DNA of 64,000 bases from JACCZX01 sp963807155 (lineage in GTDB: Bacteria; Pseudomonadota; Gammaproteobacteria; Burkholderiales; Burkholderiaceae_F): assembly GCA_963807155.1 (NCBI GenBank), contig CAWEAZ010000003.1, positions 1-64,000 on the forward strand, written 5' to 3'. A program made the position numbers and the translations under genes. Every line of letters starts with the position of its first letter. The stretch's first letter is position 1. Shown one piece after another: positions 17,817 to 26,608 of this stretch. The notes beneath the pieces are model-generated. The model made no database searches, was not told where the DNA came from, and worked only from the letters and a program-made list of their open reading frames with translations.

Positions 17817-20414
17817 ATGAACGCCGCTCTCGATCTCGCGCGGCACACGCCGATGATGCAGCAATACTGGCGCATCAAGGCCGAGCATCCGAACGTGCTG
17901 CTGTTCTATCGGATGGGCGACTTTTATGAGCTGTTCTACGACGACGCCGAGCGCGGCTCGCGTCTGCTTAACCTGACGCTGACTTCACGCGGAGCATCGG
18001 CGGGCACGCCGATAAAGATGGCCGGCGTGCCGGTGGTAGCGGTCGAGCAGTATCTCGGCAAGCTGGTGAAGCTCGGTGAAAGCGTCGCGATCTGCGAGCA
18101 GATCGGCGATCCCGCGACCAGCAAGGGGCCCGTCGAACGCAAAGTCGTGCGCGTCGTTACGCCGGGCACGCTCACCGACACGTCGCTGTTGAACGACAAG
18201 TCGAACGCGACGTTGCTGGCGCTCGCACCACCGACGCGCCGCAACGGCGCGATCGGTCTCGCGTGGCTCACGCTGTCGTCGGGGGAGCTACGCGCGACGA
18301 GTATTCCAGCGGCGCGATTGGAATCGGAGCTCGCGCGCATTGATCCGTCGGAAATCTTGATTGCGGAAAGCTGGAGCGATGCGCTGCATGCGTTGATCGA
18401 CTCGCTGCCGTGCACTGCGCAAGCACGGCCCGATTGGCACTTCGACCCGGCCCGTGGCGAAGCGATGCTCAAGGAGCAGCTGCAAGTGGCAGCCCTGGAT
18501 GCGTTCGGTGTCGCCGACGCACCCGAAATTCTCGCCGCCTGCGCCGCGCTACTGGATTACGCGCAATCGACGCAAGGCAGCCGGCTGCCGCACATTGCAT
18601 CGCTGAAGCGCGAGTCGATCTCGGATTTCATCGCGCTCGATCCGATCACGCGCCGCAACCTGGAAATCACCGAGACACTGCGCGGCGCAGACGGACCGAC
18701 GTTGTTCAGCTTGCTGGACCATTGCGCGACGACGATGGGAAGTCGGCGCCTGCGGCATTGGCTGCACCATCCGCTGCGCGATCGCAATGTCGCGGCAGCG
18801 CGCCACGAAGCGATCGAAGAGATGCTCGCGCACGAGTCTTTGCGCCAACAACTGTCGGTCGAACTCAAGGAAGTGCCAGACGTCGAGCGCATCGCCTCCC
18901 GCATCGCGCTGCGCTCGGTGCGTCCGCGCGAGCTCGCCGCTTTGCGACGAGCGTTGCCGCACGTGACACGCACCGCATCGCTGATGGCCGACGCAGTAGC
19001 CCCGTTGTTTGGCGCGCTGCGCGAACATCTGACCATCCCCGATGACTTTCAATCGTTGCTGACGCGCGCACTCCTCGTTGAGCCGGCATACGCGGTACGC
19101 GACGGCGATGTCGTCGCCGCCGGTTTCGACGCCGAGCTCGACGAGTTACGCGCGCTTCGCGATCACACCGGTCAGTTCCTCGTCGATCTCGAAGCGCGCG
19201 AGCGAACCCGCACCGGCATCGGCAACCTGCGTGTCGAATACAACCGTGTGCACGGTTTCTACATCGAAGTCACGCACGGCCAGACGATCAAGGTACCCGA
19301 CGACTATCGCCGTCGACAGACGCTGAAGAACGCCGAGCGTTACATCACGCCCGAGCTGAAAACGTTTGAAGACAAGGCGCTGTCCGCCCGCGACCGCGCA
19401 CTCGCGCGCGAAAAGGTCTTGTACGACGACATCGTCGCCCAGGCCGCGCAGCACGTGACGTCGCTGCAGCGCTGCGCCGATGCCTTGGCATCGATCGATG
19501 CGCTGCTGGCTCTTGCCAATCACGCCGAGCGCGCACGCTGGGTACGCCCGCAACTGGTCGACAGCCCGCAGATCGACGTCCGTGGCGCGCGCCATGCCGT
19601 TGTCGAGCACGAATGCGAAACCTACGTCCCGAATGACTGCAACCTACGCCCAGGCCGCCGGCTGCTGGTCATTACCGGCCCGAACATGGGCGGCAAATCG
19701 ACCTACATGCGTTCGATCGCACTGATCGCGCTGCTCGCATACGCAGGAAGCTTCGTTCCCGCCAGCGCCGCAACGCTCGGACCGATTGACAGCATTCAAA
19801 CCCGCATCGGCGCCGCCGACGATCTGGCACGCGGCCGCTCGACCTTCATGGTCGAAATGACCGAAGCCGCCGCAATCCTGAACGCTGCTACCGAGCAAAG
19901 CCTGGTGCTGATGGACGAAATCGGTCGCGGCACATCGACCTTCGACGGTATGGCGCTCGCGGCTGCTATCGCGCGCGAGTTGGTCGAGAAGAATCGTTCG
20001 ATGACAATGTTTGCGACCCACTATTTCGAATTGACGCAACTGGCCGAGCAGCATCCGGAGATCGCCAACGTGCATGTCGCCGCTGCCGAAGCCAACCGCA
20101 AGGTCGTGTTTCTTCACGAAGTGCGGGACGGCCCTGCCAATCAGAGTTACGGAGTGGCGGTGGCGCAGCTCGCCGGTGTGTCCAGCGCAGTCGTCAGACG
20201 GGCTCGCTCGTTACTCGCACAACTCGAAGAACGCGCGCTCGGCAAGCGTCCGCAACTGGACCTGTTCGCGCCGGCTACGCCGTCTGCTTCCCAGAGCACC
20301 GAAGCCGATGACCCGCTGCGCAAGCACTTGCAAGATCTCGATCTCGATGAGCTGTCGCCGCGGGAAGCACACGAAATGCTGGGGAAACTGAAGCGCGAAG
20401 CTGACGCCGGTTAG
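17817..20414 (+). CDS. mutS: DNA mismatch repair protein MutS
   Basis: About 865 aa from the ATG at 17817. It recognises mismatches and small loops and starts methyl-directed repair with MutL. The N-terminal mismatch-contact motif GDFYELF (Phe-Tyr-Glu) is near residue 38. The core and clamp domains follow, then the ABC-type ATPase: Walker A GPNMGGKST at 621-629 and Walker B LVLMDEIGRGTSTFDG, with FATHYFELT after it. The open frame continues upstream into pdxA (to 17409), but the family N-terminus matches the chosen start. The stop overlaps the convergent slyD stop by three bases. Confidence 0.97.
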   Translation: MNAALDLARHTPMMQQYWRIKAEHPNVLLFYRMGDFYELFYDDAERGSRLLNLTLTSRGASAGTPIKMAGVPVVAVEQYLGKLVKLGESVAICEQIGDPATSKGPVERKVVRVVTPGTLTDTSLLNDKSNATLLALAPPTRRNGAIGLAWLTLSSGELRATSIPAARLESELARIDPSEILIAESWSDALHALIDSLPCTAQARPDWHFDPARGEAMLKEQLQVAALDAFGVADAPEILAACAALLDYAQSTQGSRLPHIASLKRESISDFIALDPITRRNLEITETLRGADGPTLFSLLDHCATTMGSRRLRHWLHHPLRDRNVAAARHEAIEEMLAHESLRQQLSVELKEVPDVERIASRIALRSVRPRELAALRRALPHVTRTASLMADAVAPLFGALREHLTIPDDFQSLLTRALLVEPAYAVRDGDVVAAGFDAELDELRALRDHTGQFLVDLEARERTRTGIGNLRVEYNRVHGFYIEVTHGQTIKVPDDYRRRQTLKNAERYITPELKTFEDKALSARDRALAREKVLYDDIVAQAAQHVTSLQRCADALASIDALLALANHAERARWVRPQLVDSPQIDVRGARHAVVEHECETYVPNDCNLRPGRRLLVITGPNMGGKSTYMRSIALIALLAYAGSFVPASAATLGPIDSIQTRIGAADDLARGRSTFMVEMTEAAAILNAATEQSLVLMDEIGRGTSTFDGMALAAAIARELVEKNRSMTMFATHYFELTQLAEQHPEIANVHVAAAEANRKVVFLHEVRDGPANQSYGVAVAQLAGVSSAVVRRARSLLAQLEERALGKRPQLDLFAPATPSASQSTEADDPLRKHLQDLDLDELSPREAHEMLGKLKREADAG

Positions 20415-20935
20415 TGCAACGTCCGACCCGACGGCGGAGCCACATGCAAAAAGTCCGGCAACGCCGGCGATTCTGCAGACTCGATTTCTTCCGCGGTTGC
20501 TGCGCGTACATCAACTACTTTGATCTCGAATCGCAGCGCGAACCCGGCGAGCGGATGGTTTGCATCCAGCACTGCCATGCCTTCAGCGATGTCTGTAATC
20601 GTGTACTCAGCGGCTGACGCGCCGACTCCGGCGCCGTCGACATGCATTCCAACCTCGGCGCCCTCTCCCAAATCTTCGACGCGTATCAGCGTCACGAGCT
20701 CAGGATCGTAATCGCCGAAAGCTTCTTCGGGTTCGATGTGTACCGAAACTTCGGCGCCTGTTTCCTTGCCCAGCAGCTCTTCTTCGATGCGGCTGAAGAT
20801 GTCGCCGTGGCCATGCAGATAGGTCAGCGGCTCGTCCGATTTTTCGAGCAGGTTGTCTTGCGCGTCATACATCTCCACGTCGATGCTGACCAGAGTGTCG
20901 TTGTCGATCTTCATGGAATCGTGATCGTAAATCAT
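20411..20935 (-). CDS. slyD: FKBP-type peptidyl-prolyl isomerase, SlyD-like
   Basis: 174 aa from the ATG at 20935, preceded by AGGAAGG. The FKBP halves are separated by an insert-in-flap domain: LTYLHGHGDIFSRIEEELLGKE, then VHIEPEEAFGDYDPELV, then ANHPLAGFALRFEIKVVDV. It speeds folding at proline bonds. It lacks the Cys/His-rich tail of E. coli SlyD that binds nickel, ending instead in an acidic then short hydrophobic tail, so it resembles the FkpB/SlyD group without the metal tail. It is divergent from roxA, with only 20 bases between the presumed starts. Confidence 0.9.
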   Translation of the reverse strand: MIYDHDSMKIDNDTLVSIDVEMYDAQDNLLEKSDEPLTYLHGHGDIFSRIEEELLGKETGAEVSVHIEPEEAFGDYDPELVTLIRVEDLGEGAEVGMHVDGAGVGASAAEYTITDIAEGMAVLDANHPLAGFALRFEIKVVDVRAATAEEIESAESPALPDFLHVAPPSGRTLH

Positions 20936-20955
20936 CGCCTTCCTATAATCGTTGG

Positions 20956-22090
20956 GTGAGTCGATCTGCAATCCTTCGCCGGCTGGGTTCGATCAGCGTG
21001 CAGCAATTCATGCGCCAGTACTGGCAACGCAAGCCGTTGCTAATTCGAGCCGCGCTGCCAGGCTTCACACCGCCGATCGATCGAAAGCGCTCTGTTCGAA
21101 CTCGCGCGCGATCCGCAGGCCGAGAGCCGGTTGATCACCGCGTCGGCCGTCGCCGATCGCTGCAGCACGGCCCGTTTCTTCGTTTGCCGTCGATTCAACG
21201 CGCGCGCTGGACCCTGCTGGTGCAAGGCGTTGATCTGCTCGACGACTCGGCCAGGGAATTGCTGTCGCGCTTCAGATTCATCCCCGACGCGCGGCTCGAC
21301 GATTTGATGGTGAGCTTTGCGACCGATGGCGGAGGCGTTGGCCCGCACGTCGATTCGTACGATGTGTTTCTGCTGCAAGGTTCTGGCCGCCGTCAGTGGC
21401 GTATCAGCCGGCAGCGCGGGTTGCGTGCAACACAAGGATCGCCGATCAACAACGTCGAAGGCTTTCGTGCATCGAGCGAATGGGTACTCGATGCCGGCGA
21501 CATGCTTTATCTGCCGCCCGGCGTCGCGCACGAAGGAATCGCGCTGGGCGAGTGCATGACTTATTCGATCGGTTTTCGTGCACCGAGCTATCAGCAGCTG
21601 ATTGAGCCTTGGTTCGCCGACTATGCGGAACACACAAATGCGCCCGGCCGATATGCGGACAGCGGTGCCAAGGCATCCGCAAACCCCGCTGCGCTGCCTA
21701 AGAAGATGACACAACAGATCCACAAAGAACTGGCGCGCCGCAAACCCCGTCTCGCAGACACTGAACGCTTTCTGCTGCGCTATCTGAGTGAACCGAAGGC
21801 AACAACCGTCTTTGAGGGCCCTACAAAGACTTTGTCGCCTGCGCAGTTTCGACGGCGTGCGATTGCGCGTGGACTGGAGCTCGATCGCCGAACTCGGATC
21901 CTGTATTCAGGACGCCGCGATCGGGATCAATGGCGATTGGAGCGAGCCCCCGCGTGGTTCGATGGCGGCGCTTCAAATCTTGGCTGATCAGCGTGCCCTC
22001 TCCGCCGATCAAGCGCAGCGCGCGCCGGCGTCCGCTTGGCCATTACTGCATGCGTGGTACCGCGCCGGCTGGATCGTTGTTGTCGATTAA
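20956..22090 (+). CDS. roxA: 50S ribosomal protein L16 arginine hydroxylase-type JmjC/cupin protein, frameshifted
   Basis: The family (RoxA/YcfD) hydroxylates an Arg of ribosomal protein L16 using Fe(II), oxygen and 2-oxoglutarate. FMRQYWQRKPLLIR at the N-terminus, WTLLVQGVDLL, GPHVDSYDVFLLQ (His-x-Asp iron ligands), LPPGVAHEG (third ligand) and the GFRAPSYQQL segment are diagnostic. Three shifts are inferred: an extra base near 21085 (the other frame gives ALFELARDPQAESRL), a compensating loss between 21135 and 21160, and an extra base near 21918, after which the neighbouring frame carries INGDWSEPPRGSMAALQ to 22090. Repaired length is about 377 aa. Translation starts at a GTG. Confidence 0.85.
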
Positions 22091-22099
22091 GATTTTGCG

Positions 22100-22624
22100 A
22101 TGGAATCTAAACAGCCGCCCGAAGAACCCTCGAGCCCGCCAGCGCCGCAACGCACGCTGATTACATCGCGCGCCGAGACGCAGGCCGCCGTCATGCAAAC
22201 GATCGAGGCGGCGACGCGCAGCGTGTTGTGCGTTCACTCGGACCTTTCGATTTTCGACCTTTCGCGGGCGGAGGTCGTTAGCCTGCTGTCGAAGTTCTTG
22301 CTCGCGCATCGCAGCGCGCGAGCGCGCTTGTTGGTCGACGATGCGATCTGGCTCGACACTCGTGCGGCTCGTTTGCGTGCGCTGCAACTGCGATTTCCGC
22401 TGGCGCTCGAGATGCGCGTTGCTTCGCTCGATGATCCTGTCGGGGACGACGCCCTTCTGATTGCCGACGATGCAACGGTGCTGGACATGAAACCGACCGC
22501 GCAGGCGCGTGGCGACTTGTGGTTGAACAACAAGCCGCATGCGCAGCCGCTGATTTCGGCCTTTGCCAGGCGCTGGGAAGCGGCCGCGCACAATCTGCCC
22601 GTTGTTCCGCTTGGTCTAGGTTGA
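22100..22624 (+). CDS. Conserved hypothetical protein downstream of roxA
   Basis: 174 aa, intact, 9 bases after roxA and probably cotranscribed. A proline-rich N-terminus is followed by a compact alpha/beta domain: ITSRAETQAAVMQTIEAATRSVLCVHSDL, a helix with LSKFLLAHRSARARLLVDD, and DALLIADDATVLDMKP. The alternation of strands and helices recalls a single phospholipase-D-like half, and similar small proteins follow roxA in other Burkholderiales, but the HxKxxxxD catalytic motif is absent. I cannot assign a function. No signal peptide or membrane segment is evident. Confidence 0.7.
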   Translation: MESKQPPEEPSSPPAPQRTLITSRAETQAAVMQTIEAATRSVLCVHSDLSIFDLSRAEVVSLLSKFLLAHRSARARLLVDDAIWLDTRAARLRALQLRFPLALEMRVASLDDPVGDDALLIADDATVLDMKPTAQARGDLWLNNKPHAQPLISAFARRWEAAAHNLPVVPLGLG

Positions 22625-22658
22625 CTGAGTCCCTGCAACGTCTGGCATCGATCTTGCT

Positions 22659-22686
22659 CTGGAATCGATGGCTGTGCCGCTATACT
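22659..22686 (+). promoter_or_regulatory. Possible sigma-70 promoter for the small lipoprotein gene
   Basis: TATACT at 22681-22686 matches the -10 hexamer at five of six positions; a weak -35-like CTGGAA lies at 22659-22664 with a 16-base spacer. The lipoprotein start codon is 75 bases downstream. Confidence 0.35.
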
Positions 22687-22760
22687 CGCGAGCAGCTGCA
22701 CCATAAATCAAACCAACGAAGACATACCGTTACCGGATAACCATGAAGGGTTCGTACAAA

Positions 22761-23086
22761 ATGAATAAGTCGCTATTGCTCGCTTCGATGATGGTCGTTG
22801 CGCTCGCCGCTTGCGGCAAAAAAGAACCGGCACCTCCCCCGGCGCCAGCACCTGCGCCGGCACCCGCGGCGACACCGGCACCCGCACCAGCGCCGGCCAC
22901 GCGCCTTCTACAACGTCCTCAACCGACTCGATGAAAATGGACTCGATGAAGTCGGATTCCGCAATGAAGACGGACGCGACGAAAACCGACGCGATGAAGA
23001 CGACCAATCCCGTCGACGAAGCGAACAAGGCCGCCGCAGCAGTTGACGCTGCCAACAAGAAGGCGCAGCCGCCAGTCAAGCCTTAA
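22761..23086 (+). CDS. Small Ala/Pro-rich lipoprotein with Met-Lys repeats, frameshifted
   Basis: About 108 aa when repaired. The ATG at 22761 is chosen because GAAGGG stands 10 bases upstream; it opens a lipoprotein signal with lipobox ALAAC. A run of Pro-Ala pairs follows. One base is lost between about 22890 and 22905, and the neighbouring frame continues with a low-complexity stretch of DSMK/TDAMK-type repeats and the tail AAAAVDAANKKAQPPVKP. Such short lipoproteins with Pro-Ala linkers are frequent in betaproteobacteria and often span towards the cell wall; no function is known. It is followed by a strong terminator and probably forms its own transcript. Confidence 0.7.
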
Positions 23087-23105
23087 TCGCATTGCACGCT
23101 GTTCG

Positions 23106-23130
23106 AAGAGCCGGCTCGCCGGCTCTTTTC
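23106..23130 (+). terminator. Rho-independent terminator
   Basis: AAGAGCCGGC (23106-23115) pairs with GCCGGCTCTT (23118-23127) around a two-base TC centre (a four-base loop if the closing pair opens), followed by TTC. It lies 20 bases after the lipoprotein stop codon. Confidence 0.8.
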
Positions 23131-23141
23131 ATTGGTGCGCG

Positions 23142-23918
23142 TTACACCGCTCGCCAGGCGAGGCCGTCGTCCTGATCAGCGACGGCGACTTCGTCGATGC
23201 GGCAATCCAGCGCCACCGACAGCGCGAGCTGAGCCAAAAACGGCGTGTTGTTCACCTTCGATAGGTGGGCCGCCGCGATCCATCCCAAGTGGCTGCAATC
23301 GATCCGGCGCAATATCTTGGCCGCCTGGCCGTTCGAAAGGTGCCCAAGCGCGCCGCCGATGCGCGTCTTCAGAAAGTACGGATACGAGCCCGAATGCAGC
23401 ATGCTTTCATCGTGGTTGCATTCGAGCAGCAACGCGTGAACACGGCTCAACGCGCGCACGATGCCTTCGCTGCACTCTCCTGCATCCGTTAGTAATCCCA
23501 CGCGGCGATCGCCATCACTGAAAACAAACTGCAACGGCTCGGATGCGTCGTGCGGCACCGCGTACGGATCAATCGCCAGAGGACCGACCTCGATGCGCCG
23601 GCCCGCGCATATCGCATGTAGCTCGACGCCGCTGTCGCCAAGTCCTGACGATCGCGCTGTACCGCGCGAGCAATAAACCGGAATACCCGCTTTGCACGCG
23701 AAGCGCGCCACACCACCTGCGTGATCCGAATGTTCGTGCGTGACAATGACCGCGTCGATGTCGCGCAGCGACAGACCTGCCCGCCCCAGCCGTCGGCCGA
23801 GCTGCTTGATGTTGAATCCGTTGTCGACCAGTACGCGGGTAAGGAACAATCCATCGCGCGCTTCTACGACCAACGCGTTGCCTCCGCTGCCCGAGCCAAG
23901 GCTGCAGACGCGCAGCAC
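23142..23918 (-). CDS. MBL-fold metallohydrolase (YycJ/WalJ-like)
   Basis: 258 aa, GTG start directly after the bamC stop codon. The metallo-beta-lactamase metal motif is THEHSDHAGG, with further ligands in AVPHDASEP, LLTDAGE and the ECNHDE segment. The N-terminus RVCSLGSGSGGNALVVE is typical of the YycJ/WalJ branch, whose members are thought to be nucleases; this is family knowledge, not shown here. Its position in dapA-bamC-MBL is conserved in Burkholderiales and suggests one operon. Confidence 0.88.
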   Translation of the reverse strand: MLRVCSLGSGSGGNALVVEARDGLFLTRVLVDNGFNIKQLGRRLGRAGLSLRDIDAVIVTHEHSDHAGGVARFACKAGIPVYCSRGTARSSGLGDSGVELHAICAGRRIEVGPLAIDPYAVPHDASEPLQFVFSDGDRRVGLLTDAGECSEGIVRALSRVHALLLECNHDESMLHSGSYPYFLKTRIGGALGHLSNGQAAKILRRIDCSHLGWIAAAHLSKVNNTPFLAQLALSVALDCRIDEVAVADQDDGLAWRAV

Positions 23919-25103
23919 TTACCGCAGCTGCTCGTTCAACAAAGTCAAAATGCGGTCCGAGGTGGGCGAACGCTCGGGCTTGCCGGTCGAATCGAACACC
24001 TGCACATTAGTGCGGGTGGTGCTCTCGCCCACCAACCCGACCCGATACTGGGGCGCCTGAATCGGTTTGTCTTTACCGAATATTTTGCTGAAGAATCCCT
24101 GATCCGACTTGGCCTTGGCTTCGAACTCAGGATCCAGGTAACGCACGAAGTAAAGCCCCTTCGCGCGATCGCGGTCTTCTACGGTAAATCCGCCCCGATC
24201 GAGCGCCAGCCCAACACGCCGCCACGCTCGATCGAACGCTTCATCGACCTCGACGCGCTCACTACGACCGTCGCTGCCCTTGATGAGACGCGAGATTTGG
24301 GGCGTAGCTGACGGCGCCGCAGTACCCGCCGCTGTCGTACTCGTCGCGGAGCCCGTTGCGGCAGTCGTCGCTACGACTGACTTCGCCGGATCTTCAAAGC
24401 GAACCAGTAACCGCTGCAACATCTCGGCTTCGAGGTCGGGATCCGGAGCGCGCGGCTGCCAAATCGTACGGTCCTGCTGCGGGCTCGCGTAGATCTCTTC
24501 CATGCCGCGATGAGCGATGTAAATCTCCGACGTGCCTTGCGCGGTGCGCTCGATGCGCGCCCGGTATTTGTCCTGCTCGTTGGTCGAATAAACGGAATCG
24601 AGTACGCGGCCGAGAGTACGTCGAATGATGTCCTGCGGAAGCTTGGCGCGGTTTTCCGCCCAGTTCGTTTCGAGCACGCCTGCGTTCGGGTCCGCTTTCT
24701 CTACCTTAAGTCCGATGCTCGGCCAGAAGTCGACCAACACCGGCCACGCTTTTTCGGGCGGCAGATTGACGGCAAGCCAGCGCTGATTACCCTGCCTTTC
24801 AATCTTCGCGATCGAGCCCACCGGCACGACGGGACTGCTTGCAGATACCAGTCCGGGGTTCGCTCGTTGCCCCTGTCCAGACGCGGTAATGGTTTGCGGC
24901 TTGTCCGGTACCAGGAAGCGCTCGTCGCGCGGCAATTGCGATAGATCGGGCGGTACTTCGAGCGGCTGGCGCGTCTTCGCAGTTTCGTATTGCACCTTGT
25001 CCGACGTGAAAAGGCTGCCGGTCCACGAGCAACCCGCGAGCAACGCCGCCGCCAGAATTGGCCCGACGGCTGCGGCATTGCGCGCGCTATTTGATCGACT
25101 CAT
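23919..25103 (-). CDS. bamC: Outer membrane assembly lipoprotein BamC (NlpB)
   Basis: 394 aa from the ATG at 25103, with CAGGAG upstream. The lipobox ALLAGC marks it as an outer membrane lipoprotein; the unstructured N-terminal part QPLEVPPDLSQL is the stretch that binds BamD in E. coli. Two helix-grip domains follow, about residues 100-230 and 270-390, separated by an Ala/Thr-rich linker. BamC assists BamA in folding outer membrane beta-barrels. The start overlaps the end of dapA by 17 bp, as in many dapA-bamC operons. Confidence 0.9.
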   Translation of the reverse strand: MSRSNSARNAAAVGPILAAALLAGCSWTGSLFTSDKVQYETAKTRQPLEVPPDLSQLPRDERFLVPDKPQTITASGQGQRANPGLVSASSPVVPVGSIAKIERQGNQRWLAVNLPPEKAWPVLVDFWPSIGLKVEKADPNAGVLETNWAENRAKLPQDIIRRTLGRVLDSVYSTNEQDKYRARIERTAQGTSEIYIAHRGMEEIYASPQQDRTIWQPRAPDPDLEAEMLQRLLVRFEDPAKSVVATTAATGSATSTTAAGTAAPSATPQISRLIKGSDGRSERVEVDEAFDRAWRRVGLALDRGGFTVEDRDRAKGLYFVRYLDPEFEAKAKSDQGFFSKIFGKDKPIQAPQYRVGLVGESTTRTNVQVFDSTGKPERSPTSDRILTLLNEQLR

Positions 25104-25998
25104 GTTCCAACTCCTGCAACGAACTCCAGCATCCCGCTTCCTGTAGCGCGCCGTACACGACGGCTTCGTTCTGTTTCGAAAGCGGCACCAGCGGCAACCG
25201 CAGCCCGCCTTCGATGCGGCCTGCCCTAGCCAGCGCCCACTTGACCGGCACCGGATTGGGCTCGACAAATAATTTGAAATGCACCGGCAACAACTGCGCA
25301 TTAATCTTGCGCGCCCGCTTCAAGTCGCCAGCCAACGCGGCAGCGCACAACTCAGACATCTGACGCGGCGCCACGTTCGCCGTCACCGAAACGACGCCAT
25401 GACCGCCCAGCAGTATCAGCGCGAGTGCGCTGTCGTCATTGCCACTGTAGTGCGCAAAGTTTGGCGGGAGGCTCCTGAGCAGCTCGGCCGCGCGCGCCAT
25501 ATCGCCGGTTGCATCCTTAAGCCCAACGATTCCCGGCACCTGCGAAAGCCGCAGCGTCGTTTCGGTGGCGAGATCCGCGACCGTGCGGCTGGGCACGTTG
25601 TACAGAATGACCGGCAGATCGACGGTTTCGGCGATCTTGCGAAAGTGCTGATACAGCCCTTCCTGCGTCGGTTTGTTGTAGTACGGCACGACCTGCAGCG
25701 TGGCGTCGGCTCCCACCTGCTTCGCGTGACGCGTCAATTCGATCGCCTCGGCAGTGGAATTACCGCCAGTGCCAGCAATGACCGGAACACGGCCACCGGC
25801 GGCTTCAACGGCGACACGGATCAACTCTCCATGCTCGCTCGGCGTTACCGTCGGCGACTCGCCGGTGGTGCCCACCGCGACAATCGCACTGGTTCCCTCC
25901 GCGACGTGCCAGTCGATCAGACGGCGATACCCGTCGAAGTCGAGAGACCCGTCATCATGCATCGGCGACACGATTGCAACGAGACTGCCTTTGATCAT
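25087..25998 (-). CDS. dapA: 4-hydroxy-tetrahydrodipicolinate synthase
   Basis: 303 aa. It condenses pyruvate and aspartate semialdehyde in the lysine/diaminopimelate pathway, downstream of the lysC product in this same window. GTTGESPT (substrate phosphate-type loop), the proton-relay tyrosine in VPYYNKPTQEG, the YNVPSRT segment and the Schiff-base lysine in IVGLKDATGD are present, as is SGNDDSALALILLGGHGVVSV. The protein is about 10 residues longer at the C-terminus than E. coli DapA. It heads the dapA-bamC-MBL operon. Confidence 0.97.
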   Translation of the reverse strand: MIKGSLVAIVSPMHDDGSLDFDGYRRLIDWHVAEGTSAIVAVGTTGESPTVTPSEHGELIRVAVEAAGGRVPVIAGTGGNSTAEAIELTRHAKQVGADATLQVVPYYNKPTQEGLYQHFRKIAETVDLPVILYNVPSRTVADLATETTLRLSQVPGIVGLKDATGDMARAAELLRSLPPNFAHYSGNDDSALALILLGGHGVVSVTANVAPRQMSELCAAALAGDLKRARKINAQLLPVHFKLFVEPNPVPVKWALARAGRIEGGLRLPLVPLSKQNEAVVYGALQEAGCWSSLQELEHESIK

Positions 25999-26059
25999 GC
26001 TGCGCGTTTACCTTGAAAAGAAGCGCAGGATTCTACAGGCGAGCGACGCTTGAACGGCG

Positions 26060-26608
26060 TTACAAATGGCACCGCTCGGCGGCCAGTTGCGCGTCGGGGT
26101 CGGCGTTGCGAACCGCGATCCGCTGCACCATCGCAGGCTTCGGTTGTGCGACGAATCCGTCTTCGAATGCCAGCACGCGCATGTCGGAGCCGAAGACTTC
26201 GAGCAGCTCGCGCGGTCGCAGCAGGTAATCGGGATTGGTCGGCCTGCCAAAGGCGGCGTTGCCTGCCGCGAAAGTCTCGTAAATCAACAGGCCGCCGGGG
26301 GCGAGCGCACTTTTGAGCGCCGGAAAGAGCGGCCGGTGCAGGTAGTTCGTGACAACGATCGCGTCGAACTGCCGATCGGCGAATGGCCAGGCAGCCGCTT
26401 CCAGATCGGCCTGAACGAAATCGACGTTCGATTCACTTGCCAATTCGAGCGCAGCACGATCACGGTCCACTGCAGTGACCTTGCAACCCCGCGCTGCAAG
26501 CAACCGCGCGTGGCGGCCCGCACCGCACGCCACGTCCAGGACAGAGGCTCCGCCGGCAAGCTCCGCGGTCCAGCGGACCACCCAAGCCGACGGGGGTTCG
26601 CCGATCAC
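26060..26608 (-). CDS. Class I SAM-dependent methyltransferase (TehB-like)
   Basis: 182 aa. The SAM-binding motif I is VLDVACGAGRHARLLA, motif II is VTAVDRDRAALELA, and LAPGGLLIYETFA follows; the overall length and the ETFAAGNAAFGRP segment resemble TehB/YdgN-type methyltransferases. The substrate is unknown. Translation starts at a GTG that overlaps the trpS stop (GTGA), so it is coupled to trpS. The frame is intact and the stop lies about 60 bases before dapA. Confidence 0.85.
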   Translation of the reverse strand: MIGEPPSAWVVRWTAELAGGASVLDVACGAGRHARLLAARGCKVTAVDRDRAALELASESNVDFVQADLEAAAWPFADRQFDAIVVTNYLHRPLFPALKSALAPGGLLIYETFAAGNAAFGRPTNPDYLLRPRELLEVFGSDMRVLAFEDGFVAQPKPAMVQRIAVRNADPDAQLAAERCHL

